From contig JAIQDT010001941.1 in assembly GCA_021521415.1 (NCBI GenBank), positions 413,081 through 477,080 of the forward strand: a stretch of DNA of 64,000 bases, in the 5' to 3' direction. The stretch comes from Bidens hawaiensis (lineage: Eukaryota > Streptophyta > Magnoliopsida > Asterales > Asteraceae). Below are positions 47,313 through 58,810 of the stretch, piece after piece. Both the position numbers and the translations under genes were made by a program. The notes below the pieces were generated by a model that worked only from the letters and a program-made list of their open reading frames with translations, was not told where the DNA came from and searched no databases. Within the stretch, counting starts at the first letter, position 1; each line of letters starts with the position of its first letter.

Positions 47313-48988
47313 TTACTGCTCTGAATCATTCTTCTTCACTAGACGACCGGGATATGGCGGTTTTGGCTTATAGACACGCACGGGTTCCTGCTCAACCTGC
47401 TTCTCCTTCTCAACTAACGCACCGCCTGACCGTGAGGTACTTGCTGGGCCTCGCCTCTGGTTTACCTTATCAGGCGGTGTCTCCATCTCCAACTCCTTGT
47501 CAACTTCCTCCTCACTTGGTGTATCTCTATCTACACCTCTCCCACTTCGGGTGGTCACTGCCTTGGCTTGAGCATTTTGAAATGGTTTAGAATAGGTGGG
47601 GCCAGGATTAGGGACGGTGTTACTTGGAAGGCTCACCGAGGGTCGTTGATCAATCTTTGCGGACAACTCACCAAACTTGGCCTCGAGATTCTGAAATGCG
47701 ACATGTTGTCTCTTCATGAACGTCTCATGCTGCATAAGAGTGGATTTGGTGTTGGCATCATTTTGTAAGAGCTGATTTAACAATTGAGATTGATTAGCCA
47801 ACATCTCCTCGATTTTGGAAGTACTATTTGGTACAGGAGAAGGTTCGGGGGCGAGTTCTTGAAACAGATTCTGACGTTGCTGATAACCGGAGTTACCTGC
47901 CCGCCAATTAGAGTTAGAATTATTGTTTCGCCACCCTGAATTGAAGGTACGGTTTTGATTAGCAAGAAAATCTTCCTCCTCCTGAAAATCAACGGGACAA
48001 TCGGCTGTCTCGTGATTTCCACGACATATCTCGCACCTACGAGCTTGCAACTTAAGCTCTTTAACTTCCCTCTTCAGTGCCTCCACATCCGCTGACACAC
48101 TAGTATTCTAATCAACATGATTCACTCCACGTGATGCTAAAATGGCTGCAGCCTTGGCAGCCGAGACGGTTCTTCTACTCGGTGTATGTTGATCCCCTAA
48201 TGCTATGCTCTCGAACATTTCTTCAGCCTCCTCTATGGTGAGTTTATCGAGCATGTTTCCTCCGGCGGCGGTATTGAACCGCTGTTGGGTTTCGGGAGTA
48301 AAACCGTTATAGAATTTTTCAACCACAGCCCAATCGTTTAGGCCATGCTGAGGACAACGGCTTATAAGAGTTTGGAAACGCTCCCACGCGGAATAATAGG
48401 ACTCATCGGGGTCCATATGAAAAGAACGGATTTGTTCGCGTAGACGCCTGACCTTTGATAGAGGGAATACTTCCTAAGGAACTTGGATTGCAAGTCGGCC
48501 CATGTGGCAATTGAATAATTTGGAAGAGAGTCAAACCATGTAGCAGCACGACCAGAAAGTGAGAACGGGAATAACTTAAGATGAATGACGTCAGACGAGA
48601 TATTATTAATATTAAAAGTTTCACAGATCCGCACGAATCGGGACAGGTATCCCGGAGCATCTTCGTCATCCAAGCCGTGGAACTGAGCAGAATTAGTGAT
48701 AGAATTCATGACGTGAGAAGGAATTTGCCAGTTTTGATTATTAGTCGGAGCAGGTCGGACAATTGCAGGTCGGGCTCCCATGATGCCATCGCTGGCTCTA
48801 GCATGAACGGTTTGTCTCGGTGGTGGAGCGACGTCGCCCATATCTATTCTAGGAGTAGAGACGCTAACCTGGATGTCATGTGAATCACTCTCGCTATCTG
48901 TAGTCTCCTTAAGTCGCTCCTGAAACTCTCTCTCAGGCTCTTTTGATGCAGTGAATAAAGGTGGGCCTTGAGAACGGGTATTATGCAT
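47313..48988 (-). pseudogene. Athila Gag, broken
   Basis: ATG at 48988 (MHNTRSQGPPLFTAS). Gag core: QFHGLDDEDAPGYLSRFVRI, KLFPFSLSGRAATWFDSLP (about 48710-48510), then after a frameshift near 48420 YYSAWERFQTLISRCPQHGL and GGNMLDKLTIEEAEEMFESI. A TAG near 48107 precedes a coiled-coil-like helix, a single knuckle-like CEICRGNHETADCP and Asn/Gln-rich sequence, then a basic KPKPPYPGRLVKK tail. The leader 48989-49163 lies between this ATG and the primer site. Confidence 0.85.
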
Positions 48989-49163
48989 AAAATGAAATAA
49001 AAATTATTTTATTATTTTTTATTTTTATTTTTTTTTACAAAAAGCTAAACCTAAAGGCACAAATAGCAAGTAAAAGCACCTAAAGGAAAAATAACAACTA
49101 AATAAAAAAAACAAATAAACAGATCAGTTAATCAACTCGTTTTAAACAAAGAATTTGCCAGTG

Positions 49164-49181
49164 TCCCCGGAAACGGCGCCA
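49164..49181 (-). other. Primer binding site, tRNA-Asp type (Athila)
   Basis: The minus strand reads TGGCGCCGTTTCCGGGGA, six bases after the 5' LTR end. One base from the TGGCGCCGTTGCCGGGGA known from Athila elements. Confidence 0.88.
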
Positions 49182-49187
49182 AAAACT

Positions 49188-51074
49188 TGATGTGTGAAAA
49201 ACGTATATAATATTAAAAACCAAGTTTTACCGAATTCACCTAATAAAACACACAATCGGCAAGTGTACCGGTCGCAATGTAGTTAGCAAGTAAGAACGGA
49301 TATCGAACCTAGGACACTATGGGTAAACTCTAATTTTTAAACCTAAAAGATTACTAACCTAGACTTTCTTTTGATTTTTTTAGAATTTTTTTTATATAAA
49401 TAAAACTAATAAAACTTAACTAATTAAAATTTAAACTAAAAATAAAACTTTATAAAAATTGGGTTTTACTAATATGCGAGAAACGACTACCTAGGTAATG
49501 GAATCCTACTAGTTAAACTTAATAGCTAACGAACTTGACTTGGTTGAAAAACAATATCTTAAAAAATATGACACTAAAGACCACTAAAATACGCTAGATC
49601 GCCTCCCAGCCTCACCAACGACACCCTAGAACTCTAATGACATGTGAAGCTCAATTGTTAAAGGGTTGGATCACCTCCCAGTCTCACCTTACCTAATAAT
49701 ACTATGGTACCCCACAACCCAAATCACCTCCCGGTCTCTTCGGATGCAATATACATTAATATAAAGGGGGTATTTTTAATTAACTTGAACAAAATTTGTA
49801 TCACAATAATCTAAGGGACCTAGGATAACCCACTCCCGTGCAATTATTACCCAAACCCACAAAAGACAAAGATGACACAACACTAAATTACCTCCCGGCC
49901 TCTCTAGTGAAAGAACAATAAAATCTAAACCACTTTCAATACTTATTCCTACGATTTTTTCGACCATAAACCGCAAACAAGTTGAAAACACAAAGTAGAC
50001 AACCTAATCAAGCGCCTAACAATCTCCAAAAAAAAAAGAAAACTATTAAACACAAGTGGAATGAATATTAAAGTAAGAAACTAGATTCTATTACGCAACA
50101 ATATCATGACCAAACCAATTAACAACTTTTACCATAGCATCAAATCAACCAAACAAATAATAGTTCGTCAAACCATTAAATCTAACATAGTACTCAACCA
50201 AAACCTAGGTAGTATAAAGTATTTAAATACTCATGAAAAAGTATAAAACAAAAATAAATGAGATATTAAATTTCATTGAAAAGATAATAATGTAGTTGTG
50301 AACCTCCAATATGTGCCTGCTTCTTTTTCTTTCTTTCGAATTACACAGTAGCCCTTCATAAATCAATAATAATATCCCATATAATTAGCTTCACGTGAAC
50401 AAGTAATGGTGGTGGCCCCCCTCTTCGATCTTTCCCTCGTCTCTTTTCTTTACTTTCTCGATCAAAAACACAACAACCCAATATGATATATTATAAATGC
50501 TCTGCTCCACACGTGCGACAAAACCAAAGAATACCCAGTAGCCGTCAACTACCCCCAATATAATATTAATTAATTTTCTGCCGTCAACTCTTTATGTCTA
50601 TATATATATATATATATTTAGGGTTTTAATAATTCTCTGTAATTAATAAAACTTGAGCCCCACTCCTAACTCTACCAACAAATTTAATTTCATAGGTCCA
50701 ATTCTCTTTCTCTTTCTGTTTACTTGCTTAGCCTTGGAGTCCATTTAAAATAGTTCAACGAGCTCTCCTACACTTTGTAAAAAAAATAAAAATCACAAGT
50801 AATTGGAGCATAGTTAACATGGAATTTTATCTTTTATTAAGCATGTGAACATGAAACTCCATAAAATATGTGGCCATTTATTCCACCAATTATTACTTTA
50901 ATGCCATTGTGGTCTCAAGTTTAGCATAAATACTTTAATTTTGCTCGTTTAAAAATTTAATCTTTAAAATCCAATTATGAGCCAAATAAAAATATATTCA
51001 ATAAAAAACTGGCTCAAAATACTTGAAACTGTAGGAAATATTTATATAATACATGTATATTTTTGACCATATCA
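49188..51074 (-). mobile_element. Athila 5' LTR (1887 bp)
   Basis: Same ends as the left LTR. The minus-strand start is TGATATGGTC. It retains a ~70 bp stretch (about 50528-50600) with two copies of GCCGTCAACT that the left LTR lacks. A TTTATATTATCC-like region and a TA run lie nearby, but no TATA box can be chosen with confidence. Confidence 0.9.
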
Positions 51075-51079
51075 GTTAC
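51075..51079. repeat. Athila target-site duplication, right (GTTAC)
   Basis: Pairs with ATTAC at 40078-40082. Confidence 0.8.
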
Positions 51080-52090
51080 CTTTAGGGGCTGCCGCAGAAT
51101 GTTCGCGTCTTGGTCAAGGCGGGTAGACCGGGTACTTTTGATTCTGCTATAGGACTCGCGGAAATGGTTTATGACGACTTGTCGGCAGATGATGTGATGA
51201 TGGAGGAGAAGAAGGATAAGAAATGGGTTTCTCCTGTCAAGCGCCCAGGTACTCAGTTATGGAACCCTAGGGACAAGAAGCAGAAGGTGTGGGTGAGAAA
51301 GACATGCAAGACATGTGGAAAGGTGCACGGTGGCGAGTGCAAGTGGGGTACTGGTTCAGATGTGTGTCACAAATGTGAAAAGGCACATGGTGGAGAGTGC
51401 AGGCTTGGGACAAATTCCTGCTATAAGTGTGGGAAGGTGGGGCATTATGCTAACGAATGCAATGCGAAACCCACATGCTATTAATGTGGTAAGGCTGGGC
51501 ATATGCCAAAGAAGTGCACCGAGGGAGAAGCTGGGGGAAGTGGAAAGAAAGATGTTGCTCAAGCCAGGCCAAGGACTAGAGCCTACATGCTGACCCAAGA
51601 ACAAGCTAGATAGATCCCTGATGTTGTGACTGGTATGTTTTTAGTAAACGGTATTTCTGCTTCAGTATTATTTGATTCGGGTGCGAATAAAAGTTTCATA
51701 GCTACACCATTTAGTAAATTAGCTAAAATTAAATGTTTCCGAGTGTCTGAAACCTTTATAGTAGAAACCGCTAGTGACACTTCGGTTAAAATAACGAAAA
51801 TGGTTAAGGACTGTAAGGTAGGCTTAGAGGGACATAAGTTCCCTGTTACTTTGTATGTTATGACCTTAGGAGGGTTTGATGTGGTTTTGGGAATGGATTG
51901 GTTGTCCGAGTATGAAGCTCAGATAGTGTGTAAGAATAGGATGATAAAGCTAAAGTCCTTGGATGGTAGTTCGGTGACGGTTTATTGGGATAAGGAAAGT
52001 TGTGGGCTTAATGTCATTTCGATGATAAAAGCCGAGGGTTTGTTAGGGTGAGGGTGATGTGCCTACCTGGCGTATGTTGTCAACGCTACA
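51080..52090 (+). pseudogene. Tekay Gag zinc knuckles and protease (after Athila insertion)
   Basis: Gag continues with LRGLPQNVRVLVKAGRPGTF after one extra T beside the insertion site. The four-knuckle array is present: [24 protein letters not shown] (short type), CYKCGKVGHYANEC and CY*CGKAGHMPKKC (stop inside the fourth). Protease [11 protein letters not shown] near 51670. Stops: TAA in knuckle four, TAG in EQAR*IPDV (CAG in the sister copy), two TGA near 52050. Confidence 0.87.
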
Positions 52091-52096
52091 GCCGAG

Positions 52097-53600
52097 ATGA
52101 AAGAAATGAAATATGTTCATATCGTGTGTAACTACCCAGAAGTATTCCCTGAGGATCTTCCGGGGTTACCACCAGAGCGAGAGATAGAATTCCAGATAGA
52201 TTTAATACCAGGAGCCCAGCCCGTCACGAAAGCGCCGTACCGTCTAGCGCCATCCGAGATGAAAGAACTGATGTCCCAACTGCAAGAACTTCTCGACAGG
52301 AGTTTTATTAAACCAAGTGTTTCCCCGTGGGGCACACCAGTGTTATTTGTGATAAAGAAGGATGGAAGTATGAGAATATGCATTGATTATCGCGAGTTGA
52401 ACAAGCTTACGGTAAAGAATAGATATCCTTTGCTAATGATTGATGATTTGTTTGACCAACTGCAAAGTTCAAGTTGGTTCTCACGAATAGATCTCAGATC
52501 AGGCTATCATCAGTTGAACGTGAAAGAGGCAAAAATCCCTAAGACAGCGTTTTGGATCCGATATGGACACTACGAGTTCCTCGTGATGTCATTCGGTCTA
52601 ACAAATGCTCCTACAGCATTTATGGACATGATGAATATGGTGTATCGGCCGATGTTGGATAAGTCAGTTATCGTCTTCATCGATGATATATTGATTTATT
52701 CAAAAAGCAAGTCTGATCATGCCGAGCATCTGAGGGAAGTATTGGAGACTCTGAAGAAAGAAAATTTGTACGCTAAGTTTTCGAAATGCGCATTTTGGTT
52801 GTGAGAAGTGCAATTTCTAGCTCACGTGATTAATCCTGAATGGATTACTGTGGACCCAGCTATGATTGAGGCGATAGCAAATTGGAAGACTCCGCAGAAC
52901 CCGACTAATATACGCAGCTTCTTAGGGTTAGCTGGCTACTATAGGAGATTCATCGAAGGTTTCTACAAGATAGTCGCACCGTTGACCGGTATGACCCGAA
53001 AGTCGGTAGTATTCAGTTGGGGTAAGTTTCAAGAGGAAGCGTTTGAGGAATTGAAAAGAATACTCATAAGCTCCAATCCTTGCTTTACTCGATGGTGACG
53101 ATGATTTGGTTGTCTGCACCGATGCTTCGCATCGTGGGTTAGGGTGCGTGTTGATGCAACGCGGAAAAGTGATAGCTTATGCGTCTAGACAGTTGAAAGT
53201 CCATGAGAGTACTAATCCGGCGCATGATTTAGAGCTAGCAGCAGTTGTGCATGCTCTTAAAGATTTGGAGACACTACTTATATGGTACCAAGTGTACCAT
53301 CTACACCGACCATAAAAGCTTGAAATATTTCTTTGAGCAGAAAGAACTGAATATGAGGCAGAGAAGGTGGTTAGAGCTAATAAAAGACTACGACTGTGAT
53401 ATAAAGTATTACCCTGGTAAAGCTAATTTGGTCGCTGATGCGCTAAGTCGTAAGAATGAGGAAGTCATTGCAACAGTGAAGTCATACCAGTTGATTATGA
53501 ACTCAAGTCTTTTTGAAAAAATCATCAAAGTACAGTCAGAGGTGCTGGTAGATGAAGGGCTAGTGAAGAAAGAAAGGATTTTCGGTCAGTAGAGCGAGTT
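52097..53600 (+). pseudogene. Tekay reverse transcriptase and RNase H (plus copy)
   Basis: RT is open from [14 protein letters not shown] through [40 protein letters not shown] and [10 protein letters not shown] (about 52670-52700) to a TGA at 52802 (CAFWL*EVQF; CGA in the sister copy). RNase [12 protein letters not shown] (53112) and [10 protein letters not shown] (about 53440). Frameshifts near 53090 and 53270. A TAG at about 53590 (FGQ*SEL, CAG in the sister) closes the last segment. Confidence 0.87.
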
Positions 53601-54938
53601 GATGGAAAACACTCAAGGCATTAAGATTAGATTTGACCGCATGTGGATTCCACGCCATGGAGGTCTTAGAGGTCGAATCTTAGACGAAGCTCATAAGTCA
53701 GGGTATTCAATTCATCCAGGAACCACGAAGATGTACCAGGATTTAAAAAGAGATTGCTGGTGGCCAGGAATGAAGAATGATGTAGTAGATTATGTCAGCA
53801 AGTGCTTAACTTGTTTACAAGTAAAAGCAGTGAATCAGAAGCCTTATGGAAAGATGCAACCTCTGGAGAAACCAGAATGGAAATGGGAACACATCACCAT
53901 GGATATCATAACTAAGCTACCTCGTACAGCTAAGCATCATGATATAATCTGGGTGATTGTAGACCGTTTGACCAAGAGTGCTCAATTTCTGCCTATACGA
54001 GAGGCTATCTCGTCAGAAACGTTAGCAAGCTTGTTCATAAAATAGGTTGTGACTAAGCATGGGGTACCGCTATCGATCGTGTCTGATAGAGATACTCGTT
54101 TTACTTCGAGATTCTGGAAGAAGTTCCAGGAAGCTACGGGAACGTGATTGAACATCAGTACGGTGTATCATCCTCAAACAGATGGTCAGTCTTAAAGGAC
54201 GATCCAAACCCTTGAGGATGCTACGTACTTGTGTTTTAGACTTTGGAGGAAGTTGGGATGATCATCTGCATCTGGCATAGTTCTTCTATAATAACAGCTA
54301 CCATTAAAGTATTGGTATGCCACCGTTTGAGATGCTTTATGGTAGACGTTGTAGAACGCCTCTATGTTGGGGAGAGATTGGCTAGAAAGAACCCAGAAGC
54401 TTGGAAGTTGTTCAAGAAACCTGGTCAAAGTTCGATCAGATCAAGGCAAGAATGAAAGCTGCACAAGACCGTCAAAAGTCGTATTCGGATAATCGGCGAC
54501 AACCGATTGAGTTTAACGTTGGTGATAATGTGATGCTCAAGGTCTCGCCTTGGAAAGGAATCATTTGATTCAGAAAAAGAGGAAAGTTAAGCTCGAGGTA
54601 CATTGGACCGTTTAAGATCGTGGATCCCGTGGGTGAGGTGGCTTAAAAGCTAGATTTACCAGAGGAGCTAGAAGAAATTCATCCTACCTTTCACGTTTCT
54701 CATCTGAGAAAAATGTCTGGCTGATGACACGCCGCACGTGCCGTTAATGGACATTGACGTTGATGAACAATTGAACTACATTGAACAAATAATCGAGATA
54801 GTGGATCGCAAGGAAAAACAACTCTGTCACAAGGTTATACGCTTAATGAAAGTGATATGGAAGAATCGTAAAGGATCGGACGCCATTTGGGAAGTTGAAG
54901 AAGAGATGCGCAAGTTTTACCCGAATTTTTTTATGTAA
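53601..54938 (+). pseudogene. Tekay integrase and chromodomain (plus copy)
   Basis: HHCC region HKSGYSIHPGTTKM ... CLTCLQVK (53690-53825), core TMDIITKLP (53900), VSDRDTRF (54080), with stops after LFIK (54043), in a TGA near 54146 and in QS*RTIQT (54194, catalytic Glu codon lost). Then the GPFKI region (54610) and chromodomain DRKEKQLCHKVI, VKVIWKNRKGSDAIWE, FYPNFF ending at 54938. Gene end, 28 bases and the polypurine tract follow. Confidence 0.86.
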
Positions 54939-54966
54939 TAGTTAGGTTTCAGGGTTGAAACCTCTT

Positions 54967-54981
54967 TAAGGAGGGAAGACT
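54967..54981 (+). other. Polypurine tract (Tekay, plus)
   Basis: TAAGGAGGGAAGACT directly before the 3' LTR start TGTAACATCC; same tract as in the minus copy. Confidence 0.88.
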
Positions 54982-55101
54982 TGTAACATCCCGTTTTCTC
55001 GTTTTGATTATTAAATAAAATATGGGTTATTATGAGTTGGGCTTGTGTTGGGTAAATAAATGTGACTTATGGACTTGCGTAAAAAGGAAAGAGATAAAGA
55101 C

Positions 55102-55119
55102 CATGGGCTTAAGCCCATG
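55102..55119. promoter_or_regulatory. Perfect 18-bp palindrome upstream of TATA
   Basis: CATGGGCTTAAGCCCATG, eight bases before TATATAAA. Imperfect forms precede the TATA box in the other three Tekay LTRs. The GGGC/GCCCA halves resemble TCP-type (site II) elements. Confidence 0.65.
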
Positions 55120-55127
55120 ACCCATCA

Positions 55128-55135
55128 TATATAAA
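55128..55135 (+). promoter_or_regulatory. Tekay LTR TATA box (plus 3' LTR)
   Basis: TATATAAA in CCCATCATATATAAACAATA; identical context in the 5' LTR. In the 3' LTR it would drive readout into 57.2 kb onward. Confidence 0.65.
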
Positions 55136-57361
55136 CAATAATTAACCCTTAATCCATTCACTTTACACAAATTCCATACACCACCCAAAACACACACTTA
55201 AGCTCTCTCTAGTTTCTCTCTTTTCTCTAGCCGAACCAAGAAGGAAAACCGATCCCGACCCAAGGTAATGATAGTATGATGTTGTATGGATCCAAACACA
55301 CTAGATTTAGTTCCGAAACGATGAGCCGACACCCTTAAACCTTTGAAGTCGTGAGATTCGGGTGGAATCGGGTATAAACCGAACCAAAGATGAGCTTAGG
55401 GGTCACCCTAGCTCAGATATGGATCGAATGGGACGAAAAACGGTGAAAAATGAGTGAGATCTCGTTTTTCCGGCGAAATCGCGGTTTTCCGGCGACGACG
55501 GCGCCGGAAAGGCGGCGGTACGAGGTTAACGAAATGTTAGAGAATGTTTTCTGACATTCTCTGACCTAACCCTAATTCGTTACGGGAACATAACGACTTA
55601 ACCCCTGGTTCGTTATGCCAATTCGCTATGGAAGAATAACGAACTAGCTTCATTCTCTAACTAATTCGTTAAGCAATTCGTGTGCCAATTCGTTAGTGAA
55701 AGAGTGATGAACTAGCCCAAGTTCGTTAAGTCCAATTAGTTATGAGGACTGGTTTGTTATAAGGGTTCAGTTCGCTATGAAGTTCAATTCGTTAAGCAGA
55801 CCAAACGAATGAGGTCCAATTCGTTAAAAGGACCAGTTCGTCATAAGGTCCAATTCGTTACAAGAACCAGTTCGTTATGATAGTCAATTCGTTAAGAACC
55901 GAGTAACGAACTGGAAGTTTAATAAAATTATAGAACAGTCCCTGGACTTAGAAAAGAATGATTTAATTACAAAGAAGCCCTTGAACCTTTTAAGTTAGAA
56001 AATTAAATAATAACTTAATATCCTGATGGAAAATGTGTTAAGACAGTTAATGGAAATAAAATTTTTCCAAGCTGAGCTGGCTGCTCGACCCCAGCTAGGG
56101 GCTCTACCCCTTGGAATCTGCTAGGGACTGCCACCCCTAGACCCCGCTGCCAGGGCCCCGTTCGTTGTGGGTAATAATTAAACTAGAAACACGATTGAGT
56201 AGTGACAGTTAAATTGATACGTGTAATTGTTATACAGTTAGTCGTGCACAGCTCAAGAAAGGAATAACCATAAACGATGAACGTAACCGAGTTCAGGTGA
56301 GTTTCTAGCCCCATTCCTTGTTATGTTTTTAGGGTTGTGTGCATACTCGATGTGATAGTTAATACACTTGCCTTAAATGGTAAGTATATGCCATGTATGA
56401 TTTGTACGTTATTTATGTATGTCTTAAATGTGAATGAAAGCTTGTCGGTGCGTGAACGATCTTCGGAAAATTGCATGCACTGCCAGGTGATGGTTGAGGA
56501 TTTGATTGTTGTATATGATGGTTAAATGATGTATGTACGTACGAAACTTACAATTATTCATATAGGAAGGTATGACATGATAGTAGGGAAGAAAGGGAGA
56601 CCGGACCCTAATAATATCCGAGGATGGAGGGTACAGGACCCTAATAATATCCGAGGATGGAGGGTACCGGACCCTAATAATATCCGAAGAAGAAGGGAGA
56701 CCGGACTCAAATAATATCCGAGGATGGAGGGTACCGGACCCTAATAATATCCGAGGTATGTAGGGCGAAATGCTCTTTATAATGTAAAGTTAGTTATGAA
56801 TATATACAGAAGAATGATGCACATGTTATGTATGTAATGCGTACTTTCGGGCACGTATATGTGTATGTAAAGTAAGTTATGTGATTAACTAGAACTCACT
56901 CAGCTAGCTGACTTTTAGTATACACGCAGGTGAGTAGATTGAGGCAGTTCGCTTGAAGAAGACACATGGCATGGAATTGAAGATACTGGCATCTCAAGGA
57001 AATGTTATTATGTTTTAAGACTAAGTTTTATGTTTAACCTACTTTGAATGTTTACTACGACAAGACTTGATGATTATGTAATATAATGGTTTGAAGTTTT
57101 ATTATTTTGCGAAAGTTTTAATAAACTCTGATATTTAGAACAGCGTTTTTGAGTAAATCCAACGTCCAATGTAGGGCACTGGTAACGGGGCCTTACAGTT
57201 GCACATCTGTAATAAGTCAATTCGGTGTGCAAAAAAATACTGTATTTTTAACGTTACTTACACTTACGTATTTCATATGTATAAAATTTTTTTGTTACGT
57301 TAAGTTCTTTCGAGTTCTAAAAACTCAAAGTGGTTTTCAAAAGAAATCAATCATATATAGG

Positions 57362-57435
57362 GAATGGATATTTTGAGAACCAAGTGAGTTATAAGAACTT
57401 TGAGAACTTAATATGAACCACTCATTTAATATAAT
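57362..57435 (+). repeat. Dispersed repeat, right member
   Basis: Contains ATATTTTGAGAACCAAGTGA and AAGAACTTTGAGAACTTAAT; relative of 36626-36700. Confidence 0.65.
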
Positions 57436-57455
57436 GTGTTAGAGATTTGTGGTTG

Positions 57456-57464
57456 TTATTAAAA
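57456..57464. repeat. MULE 9-bp target duplication, left
   Basis: TTATTAAAA, exactly repeated at 58811-58819. Confidence 0.85.
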
Positions 57465-57689
57465 GACAGAATTACAAAAATTGTTATTTATGTTTGCACT
57501 CAATTTAAGTGGTTGTCATTTATCTTTAAAAGTAACATATTTGTACTTTACGTTTTCAAATGTTACATAGTTTGTCCTTTAGCCCTAACCCAGTTAGTTT
57601 TTATCGTTAAGTTTGGTCATGTGCCTTGCACATGAGGGTAAATTGGTCATTTTACCCACTTATTAGAAAACATTTTAAAAAATAAAAGA

Positions 57690-57746
<57 letters not shown>

Positions 57747-58810
57747 ATATAATATAAATGAAAAAAATATATATATCTCTCTCTCTTCCGTTCATACACC
57801 ACCGCCGTTTCTCCGGTGAGCCTCCACAGCCACCGAAACCCACCACCAGGGCTAGCCCATCCACAGATTTCTCTCTCTCCGAGCCACCACCTCTGCAACC
57901 CTCCTCACTATCACATTAATCGAAGCCCATTCATTGTCTTCAAGCCAAATTAAAACCCTAATCGAAGCCCATTCATCGTATTCCGGCCAAATCCAATCTC
58001 GTCCATCATATCCCGGCCAAATTAGAAGCCTCTCCCCGTTATCAACATCGGAACCCCACCTCTCTCTCATCAATTCCGGAACTCCACCTCCACCTCATCA
58101 CAAATCTGTAATCGTGAATCACATATTTGCAACTCCTTAACCCCACCATCATTGAATCACAGATCCACAAATCGATGGATATCTGGTGAGAGATATTAAA
58201 TCAAAGATCTGTAAATCGGATATCAGGTGCTCACAACCAAAGGTGATGGTGGTGGTCACATGGTGGGTGGATCTAGACTCTTTATAATCTCGACGACGGA
58301 GGCCGGAAAAGGAAGTTGACGACGGTGAGTTCGGTGTGTGCTTAACTATAGATTCTTGATAGGATTCTTCAAGTGATATTGTGGCATCAGTGGAAGGGAG
58401 TTCGTAGTCTGCATCTGTGAAATTGGCATATGAGGATATGGTGTTTGCAGAGATGGCAGTTAGAGGTTGGATGGTGGTGGTGTTGGAGTGGGTGGCTGTG
58501 GTGGTGGTGGTGATATATGAACAAGAGAAGAGAGAGAGAGAGATGTATTTTTTTATTTATATTATATTATATATATTGTGTATTCTTTTATTTTTTTAAA
58601 TTGTTTTTTAATAAGTGGGTAAAATGACCAATTTACCCTCATGTGCAAAGCACATGACCAGAGTTAACGATAATAACTAAATGGGTTGGGGCTAAAGGAC
58701 AAACGGTGTAACATTCGAAACCGTAAAGCACAAAATATGATACTTTTAAAGATAAATGACAACCACTGATATTGAGTGTAAATATAAAAGACAATTTCTG
58801 TAATTCTGTC
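57465..58810. mobile_element. Non-autonomous Mutator-like element (possible Pack-MULE)
   Basis: 1346 bp flanked by a 9-bp direct repeat, the Mutator hallmark. Ends GACAGAATTACA and GTAATTCTGTC begin inverted repeats that can be followed for about 220 bp at high similarity and, more loosely, about 340 bp. The middle (about 57830-58480) is markedly GC-richer, with CCACCACCGCCG, CCGGTGAGCC and duplicated AATCGAAGCCCATTCAT, like a captured 5' gene end, but I recognise no parent gene and no transposase. Short open frames here on both strands lack known motifs. A TA run sits in the left arm (57704-57737). Confidence 0.8.

Larger units (their letters stand above)
40083..51074 (-). mobile_element. 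Ty3/gypsy Athila-type element, minus, nested
   Basis: An 11.0 kb element with two LTRs, tRNA-Asp-type primer site, polypurine tract and a broken gag-pro-pol. RT has the FMDDF active site and the protease DLGASINLMP, both typical of the Athila clade. No envelope-like ORF is seen in the 1.6 kb between pol and the 3' LTR. It lies inside the gag of the Tekay element with a 5-bp duplication. Confidence 0.9.
36797..57197 (+). mobile_element. Ty3/gypsy Tekay-type element, interrupted by Athila-type element
   Basis: Both LTRs, primer site, polypurine tract and a broken gag-pol are present on the + strand. An 11 kb Athila-type element (40083-51074) splits gag. Without it the Tekay element is about 9.4 kb, a normal size. 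The flanking five bases GCACC (left) and GTTGC (right) do not match, so the target duplication is decayed or the ends recombined. Gene order Gag-PR-RT-RH-INT-chromodomain is that of chromoviruses. Confidence 0.85.
54982..57197 (+). mobile_element. Tekay 3' LTR (2216 bp)
   Basis: Same layout as 36797-38890, with five minisatellite units (56583-56760) instead of two, UUCG hairpin 1 at 56445-56484 and a damaged hairpin 3 near 56840 (ACTTTCGGG for ACCTTCGGG). The end CGGGGCCTTACA is intact. Confidence 0.9.
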
